From NCBI GenBank assembly GCA_045545735.1, contig JAZQBM010000003.1:35133-99132 (forward strand): 64,000 nt of DNA, in the 5' to 3' direction. Within the stretch, counting starts at the first letter, position 1, and each line of letters starts with the position of its first letter. This DNA comes from Fimenecus sp045545735 (lineage in GTDB: Bacteria; Bacillota; Clostridia; Oscillospirales; Acutalibacteraceae). Shown here in pieces: positions 8,692 through 16,506 of the stretch. The translations under genes were made by a program, and so were the position numbers. The notes below the pieces were generated by a model, which saw nothing but the letters and a program-made list of their open reading frames with translations, had not been told where the DNA came from and did no database searches.

Positions 8692-9117
8692 TCAGTCTTC
8701 TACAGTAACGCCCATGCTACGTGCAGTACCAGCAATCATACTCATTGCTGTTTCAATTGTTGCAGCGTTAAGGTCGGGCATTTTCTGCTCAGCGATTTTT
8801 CTAATCTGTTCTTTAGTGATTTTTGCTACCTTTGTTCTGTTAGGAACACCTGAACCACTCTCAATTCCGCAAGCTTTCTTGATAAGAACTGCTGCAGGTG
8901 GAGTTTTAGTTACGAATGTGAATGTACGGTCTGCATAAACTGTAATAACAACAGGGATAATAAGACCCATATCATTCTTTGTACGTTCATTGAATTCTTT
9001 TGTGAACGCCATAATGTTTACACCGTGCTGACCAAGAGCCGGACCAACAGGTGGTGCTGGTGTTGCTTTACCAGCAGGAATCTGAAGCTTAATGAAGCCT
9101 ACTACTTTTTGAGCCAT
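8692..9117 (-). CDS. rplK: 50S ribosomal protein L11
   Basis: 141 residues when started at ATG 9117 (MAQKVVGFIKLQIPAGKATP). A GGAGGTG lies 8 nt upstream of this ATG. A longer in-frame extension to 9198 is basic, unlike L11, and runs through the hairpins upstream, so I reject it. The N-domain with PPVGPALGQHGVNIMAF and the C-terminal rRNA-binding domain with GTARSMGV are both complete. L11 forms the GTPase-associated centre with L10/L12. Operon position between nusG and rplA is canonical. Confidence 0.98.
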   Translation of the reverse strand: MAQKVVGFIKLQIPAGKATPAPPVGPALGQHGVNIMAFTKEFNERTKNDMGLIIPVVITVYADRTFTFVTKTPPAAVLIKKACGIESGSGVPNRTKVAKITKEQIRKIAEQKMPDLNAATIETAMSMIAGTARSMGVTVED

Positions 9118-9138
9118 TTTTAGCACCTCCAAAATTCG

Positions 9139-9217
9139 TGGTATGGCGGAACAGACAGCTCTTCTGTTCCTCCCACGACGCTTTGACAAAAGCGTCATAA
9201 AAAGCGTATTTTACGCT
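9139..9217 (-). promoter_or_regulatory. Structured nusG-rplK intercistronic RNA
   Basis: Three inverted repeats lie in the 121 nt between nusG and rplK: AGCGTA/TACGCT (9203-9217), GACGCTTT/AAAGCGTC (9177-9196, perfect 8 bp), and a nested CGTGG..CCACG around GGAACAG..CTGTTCC (about 9137-9176). None is followed by a T-run on the coding strand, so a simple terminator is unlikely. It could be a processing site or a control site for L11/L1 synthesis. Confidence 0.5.
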
Positions 9218-9238
9218 AATTACCAAATTAATAAGTTA

Positions 9239-9796
9239 TTAGTCCTCAACCTTTGTAACCTGGTCGAGTTCAAGGTCAACTGGTGTTTCACGACCGAGCA
9301 TTGAAATAACAACACATACTGAATTGTTATCAACGTCAAGTTCGCGTACCATACCGATAACGCCTTCAAATGCACCATCGATAATTGAAACCATATCGCC
9401 AACCTCATAGTCGATTTTAACGACTTTCTTTTCAACGCCCATTGCATAAACTTCAGCCTCTGTAAGAGGAACCGGTTTGCTTTCTGGGCCAACGAAACCT
9501 GTTACACCGCGTGTATTACGGATTACGTACCAAGTATCGTCTGTCATTTCAAGGTCACCTGTTTCTTCATCTTCAAAAACTGCAACCTTAACCATAACGT
9601 AGCCAGGGAAGATTTTTCTTTCAACTTCCTTCTTCTGGTCGTCCTTAATTTCAGTAACGATTTCAGTAGGAACTTTAACCTCAAGAATAAGGTCATGCAT
9701 TTTACGATTATCAACAATCTTTTCAATGTTAGTTGCTACTTTGTTTTCATAACCTGAATAGGTATGCACTACATACCATTTGGAGATTTCTGCCAT
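9239..9796 (-). CDS. nusG: Transcription termination/antitermination factor NusG
   Basis: 185 residues. The NGN domain begins KWYVVHTYSGYENKVATNIEK and contains KIFPGYVMVK and the GVTGFVG segment that contacts RNA polymerase. The C-terminal KOW domain (about 128-185) carries GDMVSIIDGAFEGVIGMV. NusG couples RNA polymerase with ribosome or Rho and affects pausing. It follows secE by 17 bp, the conserved arrangement. Start ATG 9796 is preceded by GAGGAGA. Confidence 0.98.
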   Translation of the reverse strand: MAEISKWYVVHTYSGYENKVATNIEKIVDNRKMHDLILEVKVPTEIVTEIKDDQKKEVERKIFPGYVMVKVAVFEDEETGDLEMTDDTWYVIRNTRGVTGFVGPESKPVPLTEAEVYAMGVEKKVVKIDYEVGDMVSIIDGAFEGVIGMVRELDVDNNSVCVVISMLGRETPVDLELDQVTKVED

Positions 9797-9813
9797 AACT
9801 TATCTCCTCTCGA

Positions 9814-10152
9814 TTATTTCAATAAAAACAAGCTAATCATTTCTGTTGTTGTAGCAGTGTCATCCTTTGCAAGGCCAACAAGCAAGTCAATAATTGATGA
9901 AAGACCTGTATCAACCAAGAAAAGAGCAAGACCTACGATTGCTGTGATAGCAATAACAACAAGTGAATTTTTAAGAACTGTTTGACCAGATGGCCATGTG
10001 ACTTTTTTCCACTCGCCTTTAAAGTCTTTGAAGAACTTTTTAATTTTTGCACCTACACCTTTAAGGCCGTTACCCTTTTTCTTTGCAGGAGCATCAGTTT
10101 TCTTATCCTTCTTAGCAACTTCGGCTGTGGTCTTTTCATTCTTTTCAGACAT
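9814..10152 (-). CDS. secE: Preprotein translocase subunit SecE
   Basis: 112 residues. The Lys-rich N-terminal half (about 1-50, KKDKKTDAPAKKKG) is followed by the conserved amphipathic segment FFKDFKGEWKKVTWPSGQTVLKNS and one transmembrane helix (about 68-90). SecE clamps SecY in the membrane channel. The soluble basic extension makes it longer than the roughly 60-residue minimal Gram-positive form, as in many clostridia. It lies 16 bp after rpmG in the classical rpmG-secE-nusG order. Confidence 0.95.
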   Translation of the reverse strand: MSEKNEKTTAEVAKKDKKTDAPAKKKGNGLKGVGAKIKKFFKDFKGEWKKVTWPSGQTVLKNSLVVIAITAIVGLALFLVDTGLSSIIDLLVGLAKDDTATTTEMISLFLLK

Positions 10153-10168
10153 TTCACATACCTCCGGA

Positions 10169-10318
10169 TTACTTTGTTTCCCTATGAAGAGTGTGTTTCT
10201 TGCAGAATCTGCAGTACTTGTTCATCTCGATTCTGTCGGGAGTGTTCTTCTTGTTTTTCTTTGTGTTGTAGTTGCGTTGTTTGCACTCTGTGCAAGCTAA
10301 TGTGATTTTTACTCTCAT
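10169..10318 (-). CDS. rpmG: 50S ribosomal protein L33
   Basis: 49 codons from ATG 10318, with ACGGAGGTG upstream. The protein reads MRVKITLACTECKQRNYNT then continues to CRFCKKHTLHRETK. The two CxxC pairs (CTEC and CRFC) form the zinc site of the C+ form of L33, so this is the zinc-dependent paralogue type. It is the first gene of the secE-nusG-rplKAJL operon and follows a near-consensus promoter by about 110 bp. Confidence 0.97.
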   Translation of the reverse strand: MRVKITLACTECKQRNYNTKKNKKNTPDRIEMNKYCRFCKKHTLHRETK

Positions 10319-10431
10319 TTGTTCGGCACCTCCGTTAATGTGTTACTTGAAAAATCAGCAAGTAACTTGTGTATAGCCTTCCTCTATAAAAATGGGCACA
10401 AAAAAAGAACCCTCTTTTTCGAGGTATCGGT

Positions 10432-10460
10432 ATTCTAACACACTTGTCAATACTTGTCAA
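10432..10460 (-). promoter_or_regulatory. Promoter of the rpmG-secE-nusG-rplKA operon
   Basis: TTGACA (10455-10460) and TAGAAT (10432-10437), spacing 17 bp. The transcript would begin near 10425 and soon meet a short CCTC/GAGG hairpin followed by a T-run (10401-10422), a possible early attenuator with a weak stem. Apart from this leader and promoter, I see nothing else between rpmG and the divergent small gene at 10674. Confidence 0.75.
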
Positions 10461-10614
10461 GCGATTTATATAAAGTTTTTTAACAAATACGTAATGCGAA
10501 ATTCACAATTTGAATTTAGATGAAATAATCACTAAATATTATAGTATTATATTTTTACCTTTTTATATAATTTGACAAAAGTGGATTTTGAGGTGTTTTT
10601 TTCGTATTTTTCTG

Positions 10615-10643
10615 TTGACGAGATTTTGAATTTATGATAAAAT
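10615..10643 (+). promoter_or_regulatory. Promoter of the small ORF before carA
   Basis: TTGACG (10615-10620) and TAAAAT (10638-10643) are 17 bp apart, about 30 bp ahead of the ATG at 10674. Confidence 0.7.
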
Positions 10644-10673
10644 TTGCAAAGATAAATAGAAGGAGTGAGAACA

Positions 10674-10790
10674 ATGTTCATTAAGCAAGTTTGTAAACAA
10701 AAAAACATTGGTACTGCTATTCCTTCTTCTATCGGTTGTTGTTCTCAATACACAAGCGGTAGTATTTCTCATTTTTATTTTGTTTTTTGA
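10674..10790 (+). CDS. Small 38-residue protein or leader peptide, unknown
   Basis: ATG 10674 follows AGAAGGAGTGAGAACA, a good ribosome binding site. The protein starts MFIKQVCKQKNIGTAIPSS, has a CC pair at residues 22-23 and a second SG-rich part, and ends in aromatic residues (HFYFVF). It sits alone between its own promoter and a strong terminator that begins at the stop codon. CarA has a separate promoter behind it. I do not recognise the family. It could be a free small peptide, a modified-peptide precursor, or a leader peptide whose translation affects the terminator. Nothing in the codons (no run of Arg or of one amino acid) points to classical attenuation. Confidence 0.5.
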   Translation: MFIKQVCKQKNIGTAIPSSIGCCSQYTSGSISHFYFVF

Positions 10791-10816
10791 CGACGGATTT
10801 ACCGTCGTTATTTTTT
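10789..10816 (+). terminator. Terminator of the small ORF
   Basis: ACGACGG and CCGTCGT form a 7-bp stem with ATTTA loop, followed by a T-run. The stop codon of the small ORF overlaps the stem base. Confidence 0.85.
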
Positions 10817-10837
10817 TGTATTTTTCTATATAAAATA

Positions 10838-10866
10838 TTGAATAATACAGATTAATATAGTATAAT
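10838..10866 (+). promoter_or_regulatory. Promoter of carAB
   Basis: TTGAAT (10838-10843) and TATAAT (10861-10866), spacing 17 bp, about 36 bp ahead of the carA start. No room is left for a PyrR-type attenuator between promoter and gene. Confidence 0.75.
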
Positions 10867-10902
10867 AATTAGTTGAAATAAAACGAAAGGCTGGTGTGAA
10901 TT

Positions 10903-11955
10903 TTGAAAGCGTATTTAATGCTTGAAGACGGCTCTGTTTACGCAGGTACTGCCGCCGCTAAATTCAAAGAAACTGTATTTGAAGCTGTATTCAACACATC
11001 AATGACCGGATATGTTGAAAATCTTTCTGACCCCGCAAATGTGGGCAAGGGTATTATTATGACATACCCGCTTATCGGCAACTACGGTGTTTGCCTTGCT
11101 GATATGGAAGCGGACAAGCTCTACCCTGCTGCACTTTTAGTGCATGAACTTTGCGATACTCCGTCAAACTTTAGATGTGAGATGACACTTGAAGAATTGC
11201 TTAATAAATATGATATTCCTTGTGTTACTGACCTTGATACACGTGCTATTGTTATGAATCTTCGTGACAACGGTACAATGAGAGCGATTATCACAGACGA
11301 TATTTCTGACACAGATACTCTTATGACAAAAATTAAGGCGTTTGATACACAGAAAGTAGAAGTTGAAAAGGCAAATGCAGAAGTAGTTTCTACTGACGGT
11401 ATCAAGGTTGCGTTTATTGACCTTGGTGCACGAAAGAGTTCAGCACAGAGTTTCGCTGACAAAGGTTTTGCAGTTACAAAGTATTCAGCTGACGTTAATG
11501 CTGACGAAATCTTAAATTCTGATGCACAGGGCGTTGTAATCTCAAATGGTCCTGAAGTATTCAGTGCTTTAGAAAATCTTGCCCCTGAAATCAACAAACT
11601 TATGGATGCTGATATGCCAATTTTTGCAATCGGTACAGGTCACCAGCTTGTTGCCCTTGCCAACGGTGGTAAGGTTGAAAAAATGCTCTACGGTCACAGA
11701 GGAGCAAATCTTCCTGTTAAATTCACAGCAGCAGATGAAACATATATTACTACACACAATCACGGATACACAGTTGCAAAAGACGGTGTGCCTGCAAACG
11801 CTGAAATTTTATGCGTAAACGTAAATGACGGCGAAATCGAAGGTCTTTCATATAAGAACGCTATTACTGTTCAGTTTATTCCTGACACAGCAAAAGGTCA
11901 CAACACATCCTTCTTATACAACGACTTTGCAAAAATGATTAAGGAGGGCAAATAA
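10903..11955 (+). CDS. carA: Carbamoyl-phosphate synthase small subunit, glutaminase residues missing
   Basis: 350 residues from TTG 10903 (MKAYLMLEDGSVYAG). The CPSase small-chain domain is intact (FNTSMTGYVE, TYPLIGNYGV, LDTRAI, NGTMRAI), and a class I amidotransferase domain follows (about 168-350). In active enzymes the nucleophile lies in GICLGHQ. Here the segment is FAIGTGHQ, with Gly at position 244 where Cys is needed. The second catalytic segment, normally QFHPE, is QFIPD: His is Ile326 and Glu is Asp328. All three catalytic residues are therefore changed while the fold and the HRGANLPVKF and NHGY segments remain. The frame is undamaged and carB follows after 1 bp. The likely meaning is a structural subunit for an ammonia-using synthase. 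Confidence 0.93.
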   Translation: MKAYLMLEDGSVYAGTAAAKFKETVFEAVFNTSMTGYVENLSDPANVGKGIIMTYPLIGNYGVCLADMEADKLYPAALLVHELCDTPSNFRCEMTLEELLNKYDIPCVTDLDTRAIVMNLRDNGTMRAIITDDISDTDTLMTKIKAFDTQKVEVEKANAEVVSTDGIKVAFIDLGARKSSAQSFADKGFAVTKYSADVNADEILNSDAQGVVISNGPEVFSALENLAPEINKLMDADMPIFAIGTGHQLVALANGGKVEKMLYGHRGANLPVKFTAADETYITTHNHGYTVAKDGVPANAEILCVNVNDGEIEGLSYKNAITVQFIPDTAKGHNTSFLYNDFAKMIKEGK

Positions 11956-11956
11956 A

Positions 11957-14900
11957 ATGTTAGATAAAAGCATTAAAAAGGTAATGGTTATCGGCTCAGG
12001 TCCTATTATTATCGGTCAAGCTGCCGAATTTGACTACGCAGGTACTCAGGCTTGTCGCTCTCTTAAAGAAGAAGGCGTTGAAGTTGTTCTTGTGAACTCA
12101 AACCCTGCTACAATTATGACTGACGGCGATATTGCTGACAAAGTATATATTGAGCCACTTACAATTCCTACACTTACAAAAATTATTGAAAAAGAAAAGC
12201 CCGACTCACTTCTCCCCTCTCTTGGCGGACAAACAGGTCTTAACTTGGCTATGGAACTTAATGAGTTAGGAATTCTTAAAGAGAATAATGTTCGTCTTAT
12301 CGGTATCAATGCTGAATCAATTAAAAAGGCTGAAGACAGACAAGAATTCAAGGACACAATGGAAAAAATCGGTGAGCCTTGTATTGAATCTTTAGTTGTT
12401 GAAACAGTTGAAGATGCACTTGAATTCTCTGCTAAAATCGGCTACCCTGTAATTGTACGTCCTGCATACACACTTGGCGGTACAGGTGGCGGTATTGCTT
12501 ATGATGAAGCACAACTTCACGAAATCGCATCAAATGGTATTCGTCTTTCACGTGTAAACCAAGTTCTTATTGAGAAGTGTATTTCAGGTTGGAAAGAAAT
12601 CGAATTTGAAACAATGCGTGACTCAAAAGGCAACTGCATCACAATTTGTTCAATGGAAAATATGGACCCTGTTGGTATTCATACAGGTGACTCAATAGTT
12701 GTTGCTCCTGCACAGACACTTATGGACAAGGAATATTCAATGCTTCGTAATGCGGCTCTTAACATTATTTCAGAGCTTGACATTCAAGGTGGTTGTAACG
12801 TTCAGTTTGCACTTCACCCAACATCATTTGAATATGCAGTTATTGAAGTAAACCCTCGTGTTTCACGTTCATCAGCATTGGCATCTAAGGCAACAGGTTT
12901 CCCGATTGCACGAGTTGCATCTAAAATCGCTCTCGGCTTAGGTCTTGACGAAATCCCTAATGCTGTTACAGGTAAGACTTTCGCATCATTTGAACCTACA
13001 ATCGACTACATTGTATGTAAATTCCCTAAATGGCCATTTGACAAATTTGTTACTGCAAAGAAAACACTTGGCACACAGATGAAGGCTACCGGTGAAGTTA
13101 TGTCAATTGCCCGTACATTTGAAGCGGCACTTCACAAATCACTTCACTCACTTGAAGAAAATAAAGAGTCCCTCCTTCTTGATGCATTTATGGAAATGAG
13201 CACAGAAGAAATTCACAAGGCTCTTTATAATGTAGATAATCTTCGTGTATATGCAATTGCAGTTGCAATTTACAAGGGAATTGAACTTGAAGAAATCCAC
13301 GATATCACAAAAATTGATATGTGGTTCCTTAACAAAATTAAGAACATTGTTGATATGGAGAAGACTCTTAAAACAGGTAAATGCGACCAAGAGACTTTGT
13401 TCAAAGCTAAGAAAATGGGCTTTACTGACAATGTTATTGCTAAAAATGTTGGTACTACAAAGAGTGCAATCAAACATTTGAGAAAACTCTGGAATATTAT
13501 GCCGTCATTCTCAATAGTTGATACTTGTGCCGCTGAATTTGCCGCACAGACACCTTACTACTATTCAGATTACGGTATTGCAAACGAAGTTAATCCAAAA
13601 ACTGACAAGAAAAAGATTATGGTTTTGGGCTCTGGTCCTATCCGTATCGGTCAAGGTGTTGAATTTGACTACTGTTCAGTTCACTCAGTTTGGGCACTCA
13701 AAAAAGCAGGTTGTGAAGCAATCATCGTGAACAACAACCCTGAAACAGTTTCAACTGACTTTGACGTTTCAGACAAACTTTATTTCGAGCCACTTACTCC
13801 TGAATATGTTACAAGCATTGTTGAACTTGAAAATCCTGACGGTGCTATTGTTCAATTTGGTGGACAGACTGCTATTAAACTTACAAAGACACTTAACGAT
13901 TTAGGTGTTAAAATTCTCGGTACTGACGCTGACCACGTTGATGCGGCTGAAGACAGAGAAAGATTTGACGAAATTCTTGAATTCTGTGACATTGCAAGAC
14001 CTAAAGGACAGACAGTATTTACAGCACAAGAGGCAATTGCAGCTGCACATTCACTTGGCTACCCTGTTCTTGTTCGTCCAAGTTATGTTCTTGGTGGACA
14101 AGGTATGCAGATTGCGGCAAGTGATGAAGATATTCTTGAATTTATGGACATTATCACAAGAACAATTCCTGACCTTTCAGAGCATCCTGTTCTTGTTGAC
14201 AAATACCTTATGGGACAAGAAGTTGAAGTTGACGCAATTTGCGACGGTAAAGATATTCTTATTCCTGGTATTATGGAACATATTGACCGTGCAGGTATTC
14301 ACTCAGGTGACTCAATTTCAGTTTACCCTGCAGTTACACTCTCACCTAAAGTACAGAAAACAATTGTTGATTACACCAAGCGTCTGGCATCTGCATTACA
14401 CGTTATTGGTATGATGAACATTCAGTTTATCGTTCTTCGTGAGACAGTTTACATTATCGAAGTAAACCCACGTTCTTCAAGAACAGTTCCTTATATCAGT
14501 AAAGTTACAGGTATTCCTGCAATCAGCCTTGCAACACGTGCTATGCTCGGCGAAAAAATTGCTGATATGGGTTACGGCACAGGACTTTACAAGAACAGCG
14601 GTTACTATGCAATTAAACTTCCTGTATTCTCATTTGAAAAGATTATTGGTGCTGATACTTCTCTCGGTCCTGAAATGAAATCAACAGGTGAAGTTCTTGG
14701 TATCTCAACAGATTACAATGAAGCACTTCTTAAAGCATTTGAAGGCGGCGGAGTTTCAATGCCTAAAGATGCAAAGATTGTTGTTACTGTTCGTGATAAA
14801 GATAAGAAAGAAGTTGGCGAAATGCTTAAAGAGTTCAAGGATTCTGAATTTGAATTCTATGCAACTCCGGGCACTTGCAAGGCTATTCGCGAGGCAGGAA

Positions 14901-15166
14901 TCGAGTGTAAAGAGGTTAATCCGCTTACTGCTGAAAGCCCTAACATTATGGATATGCTTCAGAATGGTGAGGTTTCACTCATTATCAACACACCAACACA
15001 CGGTCGTCTTGCAAACCGCGACGGTTTCAAACTCAGAAGACTTGCAGTTGAATCAGGTACATCTTGTCTTACATCTCTTGACGCAGCACTCAGCGTTATG
15101 AGAAGTACATTTGTAGTTCCTGACGGTAAGATGAGTCTTACTGATATTGCATCACTTAAATTATAA
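11957..15166 (+). CDS. carB: Carbamoyl-phosphate synthase large subunit
   Basis: 1069 residues, full family length. Two homologous ATP-grasp halves are visible. The first starts KKVMVIGSGPIIIGQAAEFDY and has YPVIVRPAYTLGGTGGG; the second starts KKIMVLGSGPIRIGQGVEFDY near residue 553 and has YPVLVRPSYVLGGQGM. Both carry the metal-binding EVNPR segment. The C-terminal MGS-like allosteric domain (about 940-1069) contains NTPTHG and the final SLTDIASL. It makes carbamoyl phosphate from bicarbonate, two ATP and ammonia for pyrimidines and arginine. The subunit looks fully functional, in contrast to the altered CarA 1 bp upstream. Confidence 0.98.
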   Translation: MLDKSIKKVMVIGSGPIIIGQAAEFDYAGTQACRSLKEEGVEVVLVNSNPATIMTDGDIADKVYIEPLTIPTLTKIIEKEKPDSLLPSLGGQTGLNLAMELNELGILKENNVRLIGINAESIKKAEDRQEFKDTMEKIGEPCIESLVVETVEDALEFSAKIGYPVIVRPAYTLGGTGGGIAYDEAQLHEIASNGIRLSRVNQVLIEKCISGWKEIEFETMRDSKGNCITICSMENMDPVGIHTGDSIVVAPAQTLMDKEYSMLRNAALNIISELDIQGGCNVQFALHPTSFEYAVIEVNPRVSRSSALASKATGFPIARVASKIALGLGLDEIPNAVTGKTFASFEPTIDYIVCKFPKWPFDKFVTAKKTLGTQMKATGEVMSIARTFEAALHKSLHSLEENKESLLLDAFMEMSTEEIHKALYNVDNLRVYAIAVAIYKGIELEEIHDITKIDMWFLNKIKNIVDMEKTLKTGKCDQETLFKAKKMGFTDNVIAKNVGTTKSAIKHLRKLWNIMPSFSIVDTCAAEFAAQTPYYYSDYGIANEVNPKTDKKKIMVLGSGPIRIGQGVEFDYCSVHSVWALKKAGCEAIIVNNNPETVSTDFDVSDKLYFEPLTPEYVTSIVELENPDGAIVQFGGQTAIKLTKTLNDLGVKILGTDADHVDAAEDRERFDEILEFCDIARPKGQTVFTAQEAIAAAHSLGYPVLVRPSYVLGGQGMQIAASDEDILEFMDIITRTIPDLSEHPVLVDKYLMGQEVEVDAICDGKDILIPGIMEHIDRAGIHSGDSISVYPAVTLSPKVQKTIVDYTKRLASALHVIGMMNIQFIVLRETVYIIEVNPRSSRTVPYISKVTGIPAISLATRAMLGEKIADMGYGTGLYKNSGYYAIKLPVFSFEKIIGADTSLGPEMKSTGEVLGISTDYNEALLKAFEGGGVSMPKDAKIVVTVRDKDKKEVGEMLKEFKDSEFEFYATPGTCKAIREAGIECKEVNPLTAESPNIMDMLQNGEVSLIINTPTHGRLANRDGFKLRRLAVESGTSCLTSLDAALSVMRSTFVVPDGKMSLTDIASLKL

Positions 15167-15197
15167 TAATTCGTGAAATTATTTCATAAGATTAAAA

Positions 15198-15229
15198 GTC
15201 GGAATTGAGTGCAAAGGCTCAATTCCGAC
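15198..15229 (+). terminator. Hairpin behind carB
   Basis: GTCGGAATTGAG and CTCAATTCCGAC form a perfect 12-bp stem with an 8-nt loop. No T-run follows, so termination may be partial and the next gene may be read through. Confidence 0.55.
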
Positions 15230-15251
15230 ATTATGCTTATAAAGGAGATGG

Positions 15252-16430
15252 GTGTCATTGGCAGATATTATTGATTACGCTTTATTAAATGCTCATAAAG
15301 ATTTTGACACACTACCCTATTCTAAAATTGACAGTCTTGTGTTTTCGGAACTTACATATTTAAGTTTTGATAACATTGTGCCTGATTTGAAAAATAGGGG
15401 CAAAGGACTTCTTTTTTCAGACATTGCTGAAAACGAAAATTATGAAGCAATTTTCCCGTTAGAAAGAACTGCCGAAAGAAACAAAAAATTGCTTAATGCA
15501 GTTGCATACAGTAACCGTTACGGCAAAGTAAGAGTGAACTATTATGAAGATATCTTCGACATAGAAAAGGACACTCAATTCTGTGCAATCACATTCATTT
15601 TGCCAAATGGTGACGCTTGTGTGGCTTTTCGTGGTACAGACTCAACAATTACGGGTTGGAAAGAAAATTTCAATATGCTTTTCACCTCCCCCGTTTCGGC
15701 ACAAAGTCATTCCGTTACATACGTTGATACGATTGCAAAAAAAATCAAGGGAAATATAATTCTTACAGGCCATTCTAAAGGCGGAAACCTTGCGATTTAT
15801 TCAGGTACTATGTGTTCACCACTTGCTAAAGCCAAAATTGTTGAAATACAGAGTTTTGACAGTCCCGGATTTACAAAAGAATTCATTGAATCTGCCGAAC
15901 ATATTGAGGCTGAAAAGATTATCACAAAATATATTCCTGAGGAGTCACTTATTGGCGTACTTCTTAATAATCGTGAGAATTACCGCATAATAAAGAGTGA
16001 GGGTTCGGGGATTATGCAACACGACCCGTTTTTGTGGCAGATTGACATCACGAACAATGACTTTATTGACGGCGAAAAGTTATATATGTCTTCAAAATTC
16101 TTTGATGCAACTTTTAATGATTGGGTTTACAGTTCAACGCCTGAGCAAAGAGAACAATTTGTAGAAGCATTATTTAAAATGATTAACACGGCTAACACTG
16201 AAAACGCAACAAGTTTCATTGACTGGTCTGAAAATCTCAAGAACAATTCGTCGGTGATTTATGAAAATCTTAAAGGATTAGACCCGGAAACAAGAAATCT
16301 TGTGCTTAAAGGCTTTGGAAATCTGTTTTCAACAATCAACAAAAATGTTAAATCTACACCTAAAAAGTTATGGAATGACACTTTGAAGAAATTCAAAGAA
16401 AAAGCAAATCAAGACAATACAAAAGAATAA
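15252..16430 (+). CDS. DUF2974 (Mbeg1-like) alpha/beta hydrolase
   Basis: 392 residues from GTG 15252. An in-frame TTG at 15258 has better spacing (10 nt) to the AAAGGAG and may be the real start. The central part shows CVAFRGTDSTITGWKENF and GHSKGGNLAIY, where the Ser of G-x-S-x-G is the expected nucleophile, as in lipase-like alpha/beta hydrolases of the Mbeg1 group. There is no signal peptide; the C-terminal 80 residues are Lys-rich. The substrate is unknown and the family has been annotated only by sequence. It stands between carB and queT and need not be linked to either. Confidence 0.8.
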   Translation: MSLADIIDYALLNAHKDFDTLPYSKIDSLVFSELTYLSFDNIVPDLKNRGKGLLFSDIAENENYEAIFPLERTAERNKKLLNAVAYSNRYGKVRVNYYEDIFDIEKDTQFCAITFILPNGDACVAFRGTDSTITGWKENFNMLFTSPVSAQSHSVTYVDTIAKKIKGNIILTGHSKGGNLAIYSGTMCSPLAKAKIVEIQSFDSPGFTKEFIESAEHIEAEKIITKYIPEESLIGVLLNNRENYRIIKSEGSGIMQHDPFLWQIDITNNDFIDGEKLYMSSKFFDATFNDWVYSSTPEQREQFVEALFKMINTANTENATSFIDWSENLKNNSSVIYENLKGLDPETRNLVLKGFGNLFSTINKNVKSTPKKLWNDTLKKFKEKANQDNTKE

Positions 16431-16443
16431 TAATTTCTAAAAA

Positions 16444-16499
16444 ACGTCAGTTCGAAACCATCCTGACGTGAGCATATGCTCAAGAATAAAACTATGGAG
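16444..16499 (+). promoter_or_regulatory. preQ1-riboswitch-like pseudoknot before queT
   Basis: A 7-bp stem ACGTCAG/CTGACGT (16444-16450 with 16463-16469) has the loop TTCGAAACCATC. Then come a small hairpin GAGCATATGCTC and the tail AAAACTATGGAG. CCAT in the loop (16458-16461) can pair with ATGG in the tail (16494-16497), which includes part of the GGAG ribosome binding site of queT. Loop and tail resemble preQ1-I, while the extra hairpin recalls preQ1-II. Location before a queuosine-precursor transporter supports the call. The subclass is uncertain. Confidence 0.6.
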
Positions 16500-16506
16500 T
16501 GATAAA

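Noticed and set aside
9118..9198. N-terminal extension of rplK to 9198
   Set aside because: Arg-rich, unlike L11, reads through hairpins, and lies before the GGAGG ribosome binding site.
10401..10422. Strong terminator in the rpmG leader
   Set aside because: A T-run is present but the stem has only four or five pairs, so I mention it only with the promoter.
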